The position numbers and the translations under genes were made by a program. A DNA stretch of 7,244 nucleotides, from contig JAGGWO010000045.1 in assembly GCA_021157485.1 (NCBI GenBank), forward strand, positions 1-7,244, in the 5' to 3' direction. Below the pieces are notes generated by a model. That model was not told the DNA's origin and searched no databases. It saw only the letters and a list, made by a program, of their open reading frames with translations. The stretch is from Sulfurimonas sp. GTDB lineage: Bacteria; Campylobacterota; Campylobacteria; Campylobacterales; Sulfurimonadaceae. Positions 1 through 6,664 of this stretch are shown piece after piece; position 1 is the first letter of the stretch, and the number at the start of each line of letters is the position of its first letter.

Positions 1-446
1 ATAAAAAATGGAACATCCGCGCCTACTTTTAATCCTATCTGAGCCAACTCATTTATACTTAGTCCTAAGTGTAGCACTTCATTACACATTTTGAGGTAAG
101 TTGCAGCGTCACTGCTTCCACCACCAAGTCCAGCAAACGCAGGAATATTTTTATCTACTTTTATCGCGTATGTCTGCATCAATTTTTCTAGTGCATCAGA
201 ATTAGTAGCACTCTTGAGTGCAAAGTAAGCTTTATAAATAGTATTTTGCTCTGTCTCACATGAAAAATCACCAATAATTTTAAATTCATTGGCTTTTGCA
301 TCCACTTCCTCTTTTGATACAAAAGACAACTCATCATAAAGATTTTGCACTCTCATAAAACGTGAGACTATTTCGTGATACTCACCTCTAGTTCCAGTGA
401 TCTTTAGGAATACATTTACTTTAGCATAAGCTTTATGGAGTTTCAT
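1..446 (-). CDS. ispE: 4-diphosphocytidyl-2-C-methyl-D-erythritol kinase, N-terminal part (runs off left edge)
   Basis: IspE phosphorylates the 2-hydroxyl of CDP-methylerythritol with ATP in the cytosolic MEP (non-mevalonate) isoprenoid pathway. I translated it by hand because it has no stop in the window: 148 codons are visible out of roughly 250-280 usual for the family. The N-terminal [11 protein letters not shown] (residues 8-18) holds the conserved Lys9 and Asn11. The GHMP-kinase glycine loop [11 protein letters not shown] is at residues 105-115, and GADVPFF at 142-148 supplies the conserved catalytic Asp144. The start ATG (444-446) lies 8 bases beyond the csrA stop, with a GAAG-type ribosome site in the end of csrA. 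It is the fourth gene of the uvrD-truB-csrA-ispE operon. Identity is secure; the C-terminal half is outside the window. Confidence 0.95.
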   Translation of the reverse strand, partial: MKLHKAYAKVNVFLKITGTRGEYHEIVSRFMRVQNLYDELSFVSKEEVDAKANEFKIIGDFSCETEQNTIYKAYFALKSATNSDALEKLMQTYAIKVDKNIPAFAGLGGGSSDAATYLKMCNEVLHLGLSINELAQIGLKVGADVPFF

Positions 447-454
447 ATCTTTTT

Positions 455-685
455 CTACTTCTTTAAAAGCTTACTTAATATATTTAAATCTTGAGTACTT
501 GCCTCTTTGGCTGCCGCAATATTTGAATCTTTCACATCTTCAAGTAGTTCATTTCTAACAATAGAGATGTCTGATGGAGCATCAATACCCAGCTTTACAA
601 CACCCTTTTCAACGGATATAACCTTTACGATAATATTATCGCCAATAACAATAGACTCATCTAATTTTCTAGCTAATACTAACAT
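455..685 (-). CDS. csrA: CsrA, carbon storage regulator / translational regulator
   Basis: CsrA is a small dimeric RNA-binding protein that recognises GGA motifs, usually at ribosome binding sites, and represses or alters translation. In Campylobacterota it controls flagellin and other motility transcripts and is antagonised by FliW (known for Campylobacter). The 76 residues align directly with the family: [16 protein letters not shown] at the start, LGIDAP near 32-37, and the two main RNA-contact arginines at Arg6 and Arg44. It is longer than the roughly 61-residue enterobacterial protein because of a C-terminal tail (about 57-76) that is helical-looking and ends in lysines. The ATG (683-685) overlaps the 3' end of truB by 7 bases, and AGGA (693-696) sits 7 bases before it, inside truB. 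Transcription is presumably from the uvrD promoter. FliW is not in this window. Confidence 0.97.
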   Translation of the reverse strand: MLVLARKLDESIVIGDNIIVKVISVEKGVVKLGIDAPSDISIVRNELLEDVKDSNIAAAKEASTQDLNILSKLLKK

Positions 686-1503
686 GTATATATCCTGCCT
701 AGCTCATATTTTACTTGGCTCTCTTGTATGGTGACTATAGAGATGTTATCTCCATTGTCTAACCAGTAAGTGCCACTCTCTTGTATCTCTAAATCTTCTA
801 AAGCAAGAACTCTTCCATATTTGATATTTTCTGCATCACCAGTATAAAAGTTAAGAGGTATATTCAAAGATTTTTTAATATCAAGAGCTTTTTCTCCATC
901 ATATTTAAACTGCCCCTCGTTCAATCTCTCTAAGGCACTAAGGCTTCCATCTTTTACACCTAGTCTCTGAGATATGATTCTTCCAAGTGAGCGAATATAT
1001 GTTCCCTCTGATACTGTAGCTTCAAAAGTTACAAATGGATGAGAGTAATGTATTAACTTTGTTTCATAGATTGTGGAGTTTATCTTATTAAGAGTAAACT
1101 CTTTTCCAGCTCTAGCTAAATCGTAAGCACGTTGACCATTGATACGCTTAGCACTAAAGATAGGCGGTTCATACTCTAACTCACCCTCTAAAGATTTAAC
1201 TGCGTTTAGTATCTCTTGTTCTTGTAATTCACCCAATACCTCAACATTCTCTATCATCTCAGTGTCAAGAGAATCACTCTTTGCACCAAGCCACAGAGTT
1301 GCTCTGTATACTTTTGGTGTTTTGTTTAAAAACCTAAATAGTTTTGTGTGAGTTCCAAAGCCTATGAGTAAAACTCCCTTTGCAAAGGGGTCAAGTGTTC
1401 CTGAAAAACCGGCTTTTTTATTATTATATTTACGTTTTAATTTAGAGAGGAATAAGTTTGAGCCAATTCCCGATGGCTTGTAAGCAACAAAAAGACGATT
1501 CAT
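679..1503 (-). CDS. truB: tRNA pseudouridine(55) synthase TruB
   Basis: TruB converts U55 in the T-loop of tRNAs to pseudouridine and acts as a tRNA chaperone. The 274-residue protein starts with the characteristic AYKPSGIGSN (7-16). It carries the catalytic motif GFSGTLDPFAKG (32-43), with nucleophile Asp38, and the conserved segment SEGTYIRSLGR in the second half of the catalytic domain. It is shorter than E. coli TruB (314 residues), and I see no clear PUA domain at the C-terminus, which fits the compact form seen in this phylum. The ATG overlaps the uvrD stop in an ATGA arrangement (1500-1503), and its end overlaps csrA by 7 bases. It is the second gene of the operon. Confidence 0.97.
   Translation of the reverse strand: MNRLFVAYKPSGIGSNLFLSKLKRKYNNKKAGFSGTLDPFAKGVLLIGFGTHTKLFRFLNKTPKVYRATLWLGAKSDSLDTEMIENVEVLGELQEQEILNAVKSLEGELEYEPPIFSAKRINGQRAYDLARAGKEFTLNKINSTIYETKLIHYSHPFVTFEATVSEGTYIRSLGRIISQRLGVKDGSLSALERLNEGQFKYDGEKALDIKKSLNIPLNFYTGDAENIKYGRVLALEDLEIQESGTYWLDNGDNISIVTIQESQVKYELGRIYTC
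693..696 (-). promoter_or_regulatory. csrA ribosome binding site inside truB
   Basis: AGGA, read on the minus strand, lies 7 bases before the csrA ATG and fixes that start. It is within the last codons of truB, so the two genes are probably translationally coupled. It contains a GGA triplet, the core of CsrA binding sites. Confidence 0.6.
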
Positions 1504-3548
1504 AGCTTCTCAACGAAAGATGCCAATATATCCCTTTTAGTACCTGCAAAATTAATGTTTAGTTTAAACTCACGTCCAGACTTACTTATACCAACAACTC
1601 TTCCTGTTCCAAATATTTTATGACGAACTAAATCACCTTTTTTAAAGGCTGTATTTTTCTCTACTATTAAAGAGCCCTCACAAAGGCCTGCTTCATTAAA
1701 AAATCTACTTTTTTGCAAATCACTTCTACGACCTTTATAAAATCTACTTCCAGCGTGAGAAAGAGTTAGAGTATCTTTTGCTCTTGTAAAAGATACATAA
1801 CCTAAACGTCTCTCCTCTTCTAAGTCGCTTCCATCACCGACAAGGGGCAAAAAGCCCTCTTCTAGACCAATTATAAATACATGCTCAAACTCTAAACCTT
1901 TTGAAGCATGAATACTCATCATATAGATAGACTCACCCTCAACTTGGTCTTGTTCACTCTGAAGTGTCAGCTCATTTAAAAACTCATCAAGAGAAGCCTC
2001 TGGAGAATTTTTCACAAAATCACGAAAGAGTCCATAAAACTCATCCATATTTTGAACTCTTTCACTCTCATCTTGCATGCCTTTATAGATATCTTTTAGA
2101 TGAAAAGTCTCTTCAAGCACATCTATAAAATTGTATGTAGCCTCACGTGAGATTGTAGAGACTTCTTGGATATCTTTAATAAACTTCTTAAGTGTTCCTG
2201 TATTTTTCTTTCTAACAAGAGCTTCTAAATCTGCTATTGATGCACTTTTAATATACTCAAAAATAGATTTACCTTGATTGTGAGCTGCTAATTCAACTTT
2301 CTCTACACTTGCTTTACCAAGTCCACGTTTTGGTTTATTTACTATACGTTTAAATGAGAAATCATCATGAAAGTTTGTAATAACTCTTATATAAGAGATA
2401 AGATCTTTAATCTCCGCTCTATCATAGAAACGCAGCCCACCTACAAGTTTATAGGCAATAGAAGCACGATTCAAACCCTCTTCTATAGAACGACTTAGAA
2501 CATTCACACGGTAAAGAATTGCAATATTATTTGCCCCTACACCTGAGTCTAAAAGTTTATTGATTTTTATAGCTATCTTTCTAGCTTCTTCATTTTCATC
2601 ATTAGAGTTTAGAATTGTTACATCATCTCCACTACCACGAGTTGGGATTAGTTTTTTACCTAAACGTGAACGGTTGTGCTCGATAAGTGCGTTTGCAACT
2701 TTTAGGATTGGAGAACGTGAACGGTAGTTCTCTTCTAGTTTAAAAACTTTTGTTCCTTCAAAATCTTGGTCAAACTCCATAATATTTCGTATATGTGCAC
2801 CACGCCAACCATAAATACTCTGATCATCATCTCCAACAACACAAAGGTTAGTATGTGTTGTACAGAGTTTCTCTAAGAGTTTTAACTGCAGTTCATTAGT
2901 ATCTTGATACTCATCAATCATAATATACTGATACTTTTTAGATGTAATTTCTGCAAGTTCAGGGTTTTCATTTAAAAGTTTAAATGTAAGTGCAATTAAA
3001 TCGTCAAAATCCACTAAGTTATTCTCATGAAGATAATTTTCATACTCTCTATAAACTTCAGCAATCTGTTTGTAGTTAAAAAGTTCGGCTTGTTTATATG
3101 CATCATCCGGACTCATTAAAGAATTTTTATATCTTGATATCTCACTTGCAATTAGTGGTGTTGGAAGTTCAGAGTTTATCTTTTTAATAATACGTTTTTT
3201 ATCATCTGTATCAATAACTACAAAATTATTTGCTCTTTTGAGTAAGTGGATATTAAATTTTAAAAATAGTAGGCCAAACTTATGGAATGTACAAAGCAGT
3301 GGTGGATAAGCACTTGTACTTATCATGTTTAAAGAGCGTTCTTTCATCTCTTTTGCAGCTTTATTAGTAAAGGTAAGTGTTAGAGTGTTTGAAGCTGGAA
3401 TTCCAAGTTCTTCTATAAGATAAGCTAACCTAGAGATAATTGTAGTTGTTTTACCACTTCCTGCTCCAGCTAAAATAAGAACTGGCCCCTCAGTCTGCTT
3501 TACTGCATTTGTTTGCGATTCGTTTAAATTCTTAAATATTTTTTCCAT
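1500..3548 (-). CDS. uvrD: UvrD/PcrA-type superfamily 1 DNA helicase
   Basis: This is an ATP-dependent 3'-5' DNA helicase for excision and mismatch repair and removal of stalled complexes. From a TTG at 3554 the frame gives 684 residues, but I prefer the ATG at 3546-3548 (682 residues) because GGTTGG just before it can serve as a ribosome site. Numbered from the TTG, the SF1A motifs are in order: Q motif LNESQ (10-14), Walker A AGAGSGKTT (29-37), LTFTNKAA (60-67), Walker B DEYQDT (214-219), GDDDQSIYGWRGA (241-253), NYRS (276-279), SIHASKGLEFE (547-557) and YVSFTRAK (586-593). The tail from about 636 (FKKGDLVRHKIFGTGRV) is the PcrA/UvrD Tudor-like domain that contacts RNA polymerase. This favours PcrA/UvrD over Rep. 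It is the first gene of the operon and overlaps truB by 4 bases. Confidence 0.95.
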   Translation of the reverse strand: MEKIFKNLNESQTNAVKQTEGPVLILAGAGSGKTTTIISRLAYLIEELGIPASNTLTLTFTNKAAKEMKERSLNMISTSAYPPLLCTFHKFGLLFLKFNIHLLKRANNFVVIDTDDKKRIIKKINSELPTPLIASEISRYKNSLMSPDDAYKQAELFNYKQIAEVYREYENYLHENNLVDFDDLIALTFKLLNENPELAEITSKKYQYIMIDEYQDTNELQLKLLEKLCTTHTNLCVVGDDDQSIYGWRGAHIRNIMEFDQDFEGTKVFKLEENYRSRSPILKVANALIEHNRSRLGKKLIPTRGSGDDVTILNSNDENEEARKIAIKINKLLDSGVGANNIAILYRVNVLSRSIEEGLNRASIAYKLVGGLRFYDRAEIKDLISYIRVITNFHDDFSFKRIVNKPKRGLGKASVEKVELAAHNQGKSIFEYIKSASIADLEALVRKKNTGTLKKFIKDIQEVSTISREATYNFIDVLEETFHLKDIYKGMQDESERVQNMDEFYGLFRDFVKNSPEASLDEFLNELTLQSEQDQVEGESIYMMSIHASKGLEFEHVFIIGLEEGFLPLVGDGSDLEEERRLGYVSFTRAKDTLTLSHAGSRFYKGRRSDLQKSRFFNEAGLCEGSLIVEKNTAFKKGDLVRHKIFGTGRVVGISKSGREFKLNINFAGTKRDILASFVEKL

Positions 3549-3578
3549 TTCCAACCACTATTTTTGTTAATTAGTTAT

Positions 3579-3584
3579 ATTATA
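3579..3584 (-). promoter_or_regulatory. -10 element for the uvrD-truB-csrA-ispE operon
   Basis: Read on the minus strand, TATAAT occurs in the context AGCTATAATATAAC, preceded by a T-rich run, about 30 bases before the uvrD start. No good -35 is present at 17 bases, which is usual for sigma-70 promoters in Campylobacterota. The expected leader is about 20-25 bases. Assignment is by motif only. Confidence 0.5.
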
Positions 3585-3615
3585 GCTAAAAATCTAACAA
3601 ATTATTACAAAGCTA

Positions 3616-3644
3616 TTGCATTAATTATAATTATGAGTTATAAT
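3616..3644 (+). promoter_or_regulatory. sigma-70 promoter of the LysR-type regulator gene
   Basis: TTGCAT (3616-3621) is separated by exactly 17 bases from TATAAT (3639-3644). Transcription would start near 3651, about 25 bases before the ATG at 3676. A second TATAAT at 3626-3631 lies within the palindrome AATTATAATT (3623-3632). The site is divergent from the uvrD promoter about 40 bases away. Confidence 0.55.
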
Positions 3645-3645
3645 T

Positions 3646-3655
3646 TTGATATCAA
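3646..3655. promoter_or_regulatory. perfect palindrome TTGATATCAA at the lysR transcription start
   Basis: This 10-base perfect inverted repeat sits immediately after the -10 box of the lysR promoter, where a bound protein would block initiation. LysR-type regulators commonly repress their own gene, so an operator role is possible, but in such AT-rich DNA short palindromes also arise by chance. Confidence 0.25.
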
Positions 3656-3665
3656 TATTACTTAT

Positions 3666-3670
3666 AGGAA
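3666..3670 (+). promoter_or_regulatory. ribosome binding site fixing the lysR start
   Basis: AGGAA lies 5 bases before the ATG at 3676-3678. The reading frame extends upstream to a TTG at 3646, but that codon falls within the promoter and palindrome and has no ribosome site, so the ATG is preferred. Confidence 0.65.
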
Positions 3671-3675
3671 TTATA

Positions 3676-4578
3676 ATGTTAAAAGATTTTGCTAAATTAC
3701 AGACATTTCTGATGGTTATTAAAGAGAAAAGTTTCTCTAAAGCATCGGCTAAATTAGGGATTTCTCAGCCTGCTGTTACTCAACAGATAAAATTTATAGA
3801 AGACTATCTTGATACTAAGATTGTAGATAGAAAAAAGAATGGTATTCTTCTTACTAAAGAGGGTGAAGATCTTTATAGAATTGCTCAAAGACTTGAAAAA
3901 GCTATATCAAGCAGTGAAAAAGAACTACTAAAAATTATAAATAAAGAGTTTACATTTGTCATGGGTGCATCATTTGCTATAGGTAACTATGTTCTACCGA
4001 ACTACCTGGGTGAAATAAAAAAACGTATCAATAATGAAGTATTTATGAACGTTGCATTATCGGATGAAATCGTAGAGCAACTAGTGGATAAAAAAATAGA
4101 TATCGCTTTAATCGAATCTCCAGTATTTAAAGATGGAATTATATATAGAGAATGGGTAGAAGATGAGCTTGTTGTTTTCTCAAACCAGCCTATTAAAAAA
4201 CATCTTGTTGCAGATGATCTATTTGAGTTTGACTGGATCTGTCGTAATGAAGAGTCACATACAAGAAAACTGACTTCTGAAACTTTTGAAGAGCTTGGAG
4301 TTCAGTGTACAAACTTCAATGTTCTTGCAGTTCTTGCTAGTCCAACTGCTATTAAAGAGTCTATTACACATGCTGACAAAAACAGCGAAAGACCTCTTGT
4401 ATCTATTATGTCACGTCACGTTATACAGTCTGAATTAGCAGCAGGTACACTTTATGAGGCAAGACTAAAAAATCATAAAATAATGAGAAAATTTTATATT
4501 GCATACTCTAAAGAGAAAAAACATGATGCATTTGTAGATAACGTAGTTAATTACCTACTTACACTCAATAAAGTATAA
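3676..4578 (+). CDS. LysR-type transcriptional regulator, effector unknown
   Basis: This is a 300-residue protein of normal LysR-family length. The N-terminal winged helix-turn-helix is clear at about residues 4-62: KSFSKASAKLGISQPAVTQQ forms the HTH (18-37), followed by the wing ending KNGILLTKEGE. A linker helix with many Glu and Lys follows (about 67-85). The remaining ~210 residues have the periplasmic-binding-like effector domain pattern, for example FVMGASFAIGNYVLP near 88-102 and KKIDIALIESP in the middle. The effector cannot be read from sequence. The gene is divergent from the uvrD operon and convergent with the cysK operon. A CysB-like sulfur role is tempting because cysK is near, but cysK is two genes away with its own promoter, so I do not assign it. 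Confidence 0.9.
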   Translation: MLKDFAKLQTFLMVIKEKSFSKASAKLGISQPAVTQQIKFIEDYLDTKIVDRKKNGILLTKEGEDLYRIAQRLEKAISSSEKELLKIINKEFTFVMGASFAIGNYVLPNYLGEIKKRINNEVFMNVALSDEIVEQLVDKKIDIALIESPVFKDGIIYREWVEDELVVFSNQPIKKHLVADDLFEFDWICRNEESHTRKLTSETFEELGVQCTNFNVLAVLASPTAIKESITHADKNSERPLVSIMSRHVIQSELAAGTLYEARLKNHKIMRKFYIAYSKEKKHDAFVDNVVNYLLTLNKV

Positions 4579-4596
4579 AAAGGGCTCTAGCCCTTT
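4577..4596. terminator. bidirectional hairpin terminator between convergent genes
   Basis: AAAGGGCT (4579-4586) and AGCCCTTT (4589-4596) are perfect inverted repeats around a 2-base centre, effectively a 7-bp stem with a TCTA loop. On the minus strand the stem runs into TTTTT, a good intrinsic terminator for the cysK operon. On the plus strand the T-run after it is only three bases before CATC, so it is weaker for lysR. It starts within the lysR stop codon and ends 3 bases from the stop of the opposing gene. Confidence 0.75.
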
Positions 4597-4599
4597 CAT

Positions 4600-5058
4600 C
4601 TATTTTTTAATAAATTTAGAGTTTTCTGGATTTGATAAAAAAGATGCCATTGAGTTTTCAACTCCACCTTCATCAACCTCTTTTTTTACCACACTCTTTT
4701 CTCTATAAGTACTTAGATTTATAAACAGTGGTGTTTCATCTACTATTATTTGCATAACGCTGAGAAGTGGCAGAGTTACAACACTTCCAAAATTTTCACT
4801 TCCAAAACCAGCTTCAAATACTAAAAATCCATCTTCAATACGAGCTGTCTCAAAAGTATATCCAGCAAGGAAAAAAAGAGTTAAAGGACGAAATTCAGAC
4901 TCAATACTCTCAGGCAAGCTTGGTTCAAACGTGGCTTCTTCAACTTTACATAAAATTCCAAAATTTTGCTCTTTTTGGAAAAAATGAATTATTAACTCTT
5001 GAATATTCTTCTGCATCAGTAGTGCAAATTCTTTATCTTCTATTATATTCTCTAACAA
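4600..5058 (-). CDS. small conserved-looking protein, possibly an SspB-like ClpXP adaptor
   Basis: This gene of 152 residues starts at TTG (5056-5058). Its layout resembles SspB, the adaptor that hands ssrA-tagged proteins to ClpXP. There is an N-terminal helix (EFALLMQKNIQELIIHFFQ, about 10-28), a beta-rich core in which ARIEDGFLVFEAGFGSE and VVTLPLLSVMQIIVDE resemble the SspB strands LANDEVRFNARFGG and VSVPLAAVLAIYARE, then a polar, acidic linker (about 120-145). The spacing from first helix to the FEAGF strand is close to that of E. coli SspB. The tail NSKFIKK is hydrophobic-basic, loosely like the SspB ClpX-binding end LRVVK. This is an inference from recalled sequence, not a database match. 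It is the last gene of the cysK operon, 34 bases after the PabC-like gene. Otherwise it is a hypothetical protein. Confidence 0.8.
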   Translation of the reverse strand: MLENIIEDKEFALLMQKNIQELIIHFFQKEQNFGILCKVEEATFEPSLPESIESEFRPLTLFFLAGYTFETARIEDGFLVFEAGFGSENFGSVVTLPLLSVMQIIVDETPLFINLSTYREKSVVKKEVDEGGVENSMASFLSNPENSKFIKK

Positions 5059-5064
5059 GGAGTG

Positions 5065-5069
5065 TCCCT
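5065..5069 (-). promoter_or_regulatory. ribosome binding site supporting the TTG start at 5058
   Basis: AGGGA on the minus strand lies 6 bases before the TTG codon. The next in-frame ATG (5014-5016, residue 15) has no ribosome site and would cut off the first helix. The site AAGGGA can pair with TCCTT (5061-5057) just before the TTG around a CAC loop, so it may be partly masked. Confidence 0.5.
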
Positions 5070-5072
5070 TTT

Positions 5073-5101
5073 TTATATATTAACTTGTCTAATTATATCA
5101 A
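5073..5101 (-). promoter_or_regulatory. possible internal promoter before the SspB-like gene
   Basis: On the minus strand TTGATA (5101-5096), overlapping the stop of the PabC-like gene, is followed after 17 bases by ATATAA (5078-5073). It could give the SspB-like gene expression independent of cysK. The -10 match is poor and the DNA is AT-rich, so this is weak. Confidence 0.25.
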
Positions 5102-5677
5102 AAACTCGCATCTTTCTAGTATGTCAAAATCTATCATTGCGTTTAACAGAGCTACTTTTGAAAAACTTCTTAATTCATGAACTTTAATATCCACTTCTGT
5201 AATTTTACCCTCATCTAAAAGTCTAGCTCTTGTTGTACCCTTCAATAGAGGTCTTTTTGGTGTAATCCACTTTCCCTCTTTCGTATAAAACGCAATGTTT
5301 GCAATACTTGTATCTGTGACTAATAGGTCTTTGATAATCAAAACATCATCGCACTCACCTCTTTGTGAAAAAAGTGAGTCTATCTCTTCTCTAACAGTGG
5401 ATTTATGCTCATAATCTATATTATTTTCAAAGATAAGCTTCAAGGTTGTTATATCTCTTTTTTTATACTCATGAAAAGTTACTTCTACACCATAAGCATC
5501 ATAAACTGCGCGACATCTATATATACCCCATTCAGGAGGATTAATCAACTCTTCTAAGTTTTGTATATCTTTTACTCCATGAGCCTCTAAAACACTCTCA
5601 TAGCGTTTTTGATGGTACTCAATATTAAAAATTTCACCATCAACTATTTTAATAGTTTCTAAAAAAGTGTTATTCAC
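5093..5677 (-). CDS. class IV PLP-dependent enzyme, PabC-like (aminodeoxychorismate lyase / aminotransferase)
   Basis: This protein belongs to the fold-type IV PLP family with aminodeoxychorismate lyase (PabC, 4-aminobenzoate for folate), branched-chain aminotransferase and D-amino acid transaminase. The 194 residues contain FLETIKIVDGEIFNIEYHQKR (5-25, beginning with the family N-terminal strand), YRCRAVYD (53-60), the likely PLP lysine Lys92 in EHKSTVRE, DDVLIIKDLLVTDTSIANIAF (110-130) with the cofactor-contacting TS-AN motif, and LLKGTTRARLL (144-154). It is well below the usual 250-290 residues, apparently through shorter loops since all core motifs are present. It starts at GTG (5675-5677), overlapping the cysK stop by 8 bases, so it is probably coupled to cysK. 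A PabC role is the best guess; substrate cannot be told from sequence, so I give no symbol. Confidence 0.85.
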   Translation of the reverse strand: MNNTFLETIKIVDGEIFNIEYHQKRYESVLEAHGVKDIQNLEELINPPEWGIYRCRAVYDAYGVEVTFHEYKKRDITTLKLIFENNIDYEHKSTVREEIDSLFSQRGECDDVLIIKDLLVTDTSIANIAFYTKEGKWITPKRPLLKGTTRARLLDEGKITEVDIKVHELRSFSKVALLNAMIDFDILERCEFLI

Positions 5678-6596
5678 TAAACAGCTCTGTACTTAGATAT
5701 CTTTCACCAGTATCACAAAGAATTGTTAAAAGTGTCTTACCTTGAAACTCTGCTCTTGAAGCAACCTGCATTGTAGCCCATACATTTGCACCAGCAGATA
5801 TACCCACAAGTAGCCCCTCTTTTTTCGCTAACATTTTTGCAGTTTCTATAGCATCTTCATTACTTACTTTAATAACTTCACTATAAACAGTTGTATCTAA
5901 AATATCTGGTATAAATCCAGCCCCAATACCTTGAATTTTATGAGGTCCAGGAGCACCACCAGAAAGGATTGGGGAAGCTTCCGGTTCTACTGCAATAACC
6001 ACTATATCTGATATCTCTTCTCTTAGTAATTTAGAAGTTCCAGTAAGTGTACCACCTGTTCCAACAGCTGCCACAAAAGCATCAAGCTTTCCATCTGTAT
6101 CTCGAAGAATCTCTTTAGCAGTAGTCAAAGTATGAATCTCTGGATTAGATGGGTTTTGAAACTGCTGGAGTACTATAGAGTTAGGAGTTGAACTCTGTAA
6201 CTCTTCTGCCTTAGCAATTGCACCATTCATTCCCGAAGAGGCAGGAGTTAAAACAAGTTCTGCCCCAAAAGCTTTTAAAAGGTTACGTCTCTCAATACTC
6301 ATAGACTCTGGCATAGTTAAAATAAGTTTTAAATTTTGTGCAGCACAGTTAGCGGCAAGTGCTATTCCAGTGTTTCCACTCGTTGGCTCTATAATAGTAG
6401 TCTCGTTAGTTATTTGACCAGACTCAATTGCTCGTCTAATCATGTTAAAGCCTATTCTGTCTTTTACAGAACTTGTTGGATTCATAAACTCACACTTACC
6501 AAGGATTGTAGCTCCTGTAAGTGCTGATGGAGTGTTTAAGCGTACAAGAGGAGTATCTCCGATTAGTTCTGTAATATTCTTAGCTATCTTTGGCAT
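5670..6596 (-). CDS. cysK: cysteine synthase A (O-acetylserine sulfhydrylase)
   Basis: CysK makes L-cysteine from O-acetylserine and sulfide with PLP, in the cytosol, as the last step of sulfide assimilation. The 308 residues match the usual family length. The PLP lysine is Lys45 in NPTSSVKDRIG (39-49), the substrate loop is PTSGNTGIA (71-79), the phosphate loop GTGGT is at 179-183, GGAPGPHKIQGIGAGF (213-228) is the conserved active-site segment, and GISAGA (265-270) carries the serine that contacts the pyridine nitrogen. The terminal CDTGERYLST (294-303) is diagnostic. CysK rather than CysM is favoured by the PGPHKIQGIGAG segment. It is the first gene of the cysK, PabC-like, SspB-like operon and is divergent from a small unknown gene. 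Confidence 0.96.
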   Translation of the reverse strand: MPKIAKNITELIGDTPLVRLNTPSALTGATILGKCEFMNPTSSVKDRIGFNMIRRAIESGQITNETTIIEPTSGNTGIALAANCAAQNLKLILTMPESMSIERRNLLKAFGAELVLTPASSGMNGAIAKAEELQSSTPNSIVLQQFQNPSNPEIHTLTTAKEILRDTDGKLDAFVAAVGTGGTLTGTSKLLREEISDIVVIAVEPEASPILSGGAPGPHKIQGIGAGFIPDILDTTVYSEVIKVSNEDAIETAKMLAKKEGLLVGISAGANVWATMQVASRAEFQGKTLLTILCDTGERYLSTELFSE

Positions 6597-6629
6597 AATT
6601 CATCTTCTTTTTTATTAAATAATTTAAGT

Positions 6630-6643
6630 TATACTATTATACT
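6630..6643 (+). promoter_or_regulatory. -10 region for the small unknown gene
   Basis: TATACT occurs twice (6630-6635 and 6638-6643), with TATTAT between (6635-6640). Any of these could be the -10 for the gene starting at 6665. A -35 is not evident. The same bases hold the cysK -10 on the other strand. Confidence 0.4.
6636..6641 (-). promoter_or_regulatory. -10 element for the cysK operon
   Basis: On the minus strand TATAAT (in GTATAATAGTATAAC) lies 39 bases before the cysK ATG, giving a leader of about 30 bases. No convincing -35 is visible. It overlaps the -10 candidates of the divergent plus-strand gene. Confidence 0.5.
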
Positions 6644-6664
6644 GAAAATATGAGGATTTATATA

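Noticed and set aside
507..734. Plus-strand 75-codon open frame opposite csrA
   Set aside because: It is the antisense of csrA and the truB end, both certain genes; it has no ribosome site and a composition typical of a shadow frame.
1139..1351. Plus-strand 70-codon open frame within truB
   Set aside because: It lies entirely opposite the conserved truB coding sequence and has no start signals or recognisable motif.
3676..4578. Assigning the LysR-type protein as CysB, regulator of cysK
   Set aside because: cysK is two genes away with its own promoter, the genes are convergent, and the effector domain shows no feature I can tie to O-acetylserine sensing.
4767..5180. Plus-strand 137-codon open frame
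   Set aside because: It is antisense to the SspB-like gene and the PabC-like end. Its translation is rich in Gln, Leu and Ser, as expected from the reverse of Lys/Glu/Phe-rich coding, and it lacks a ribosome site.
6336..6527. Plus-strand 63-codon Cys/Ser-rich open frame
   Set aside because: It is antisense to the highly conserved active-site region of cysK; the cysteines come from reading Ala/Thr codons in reverse.
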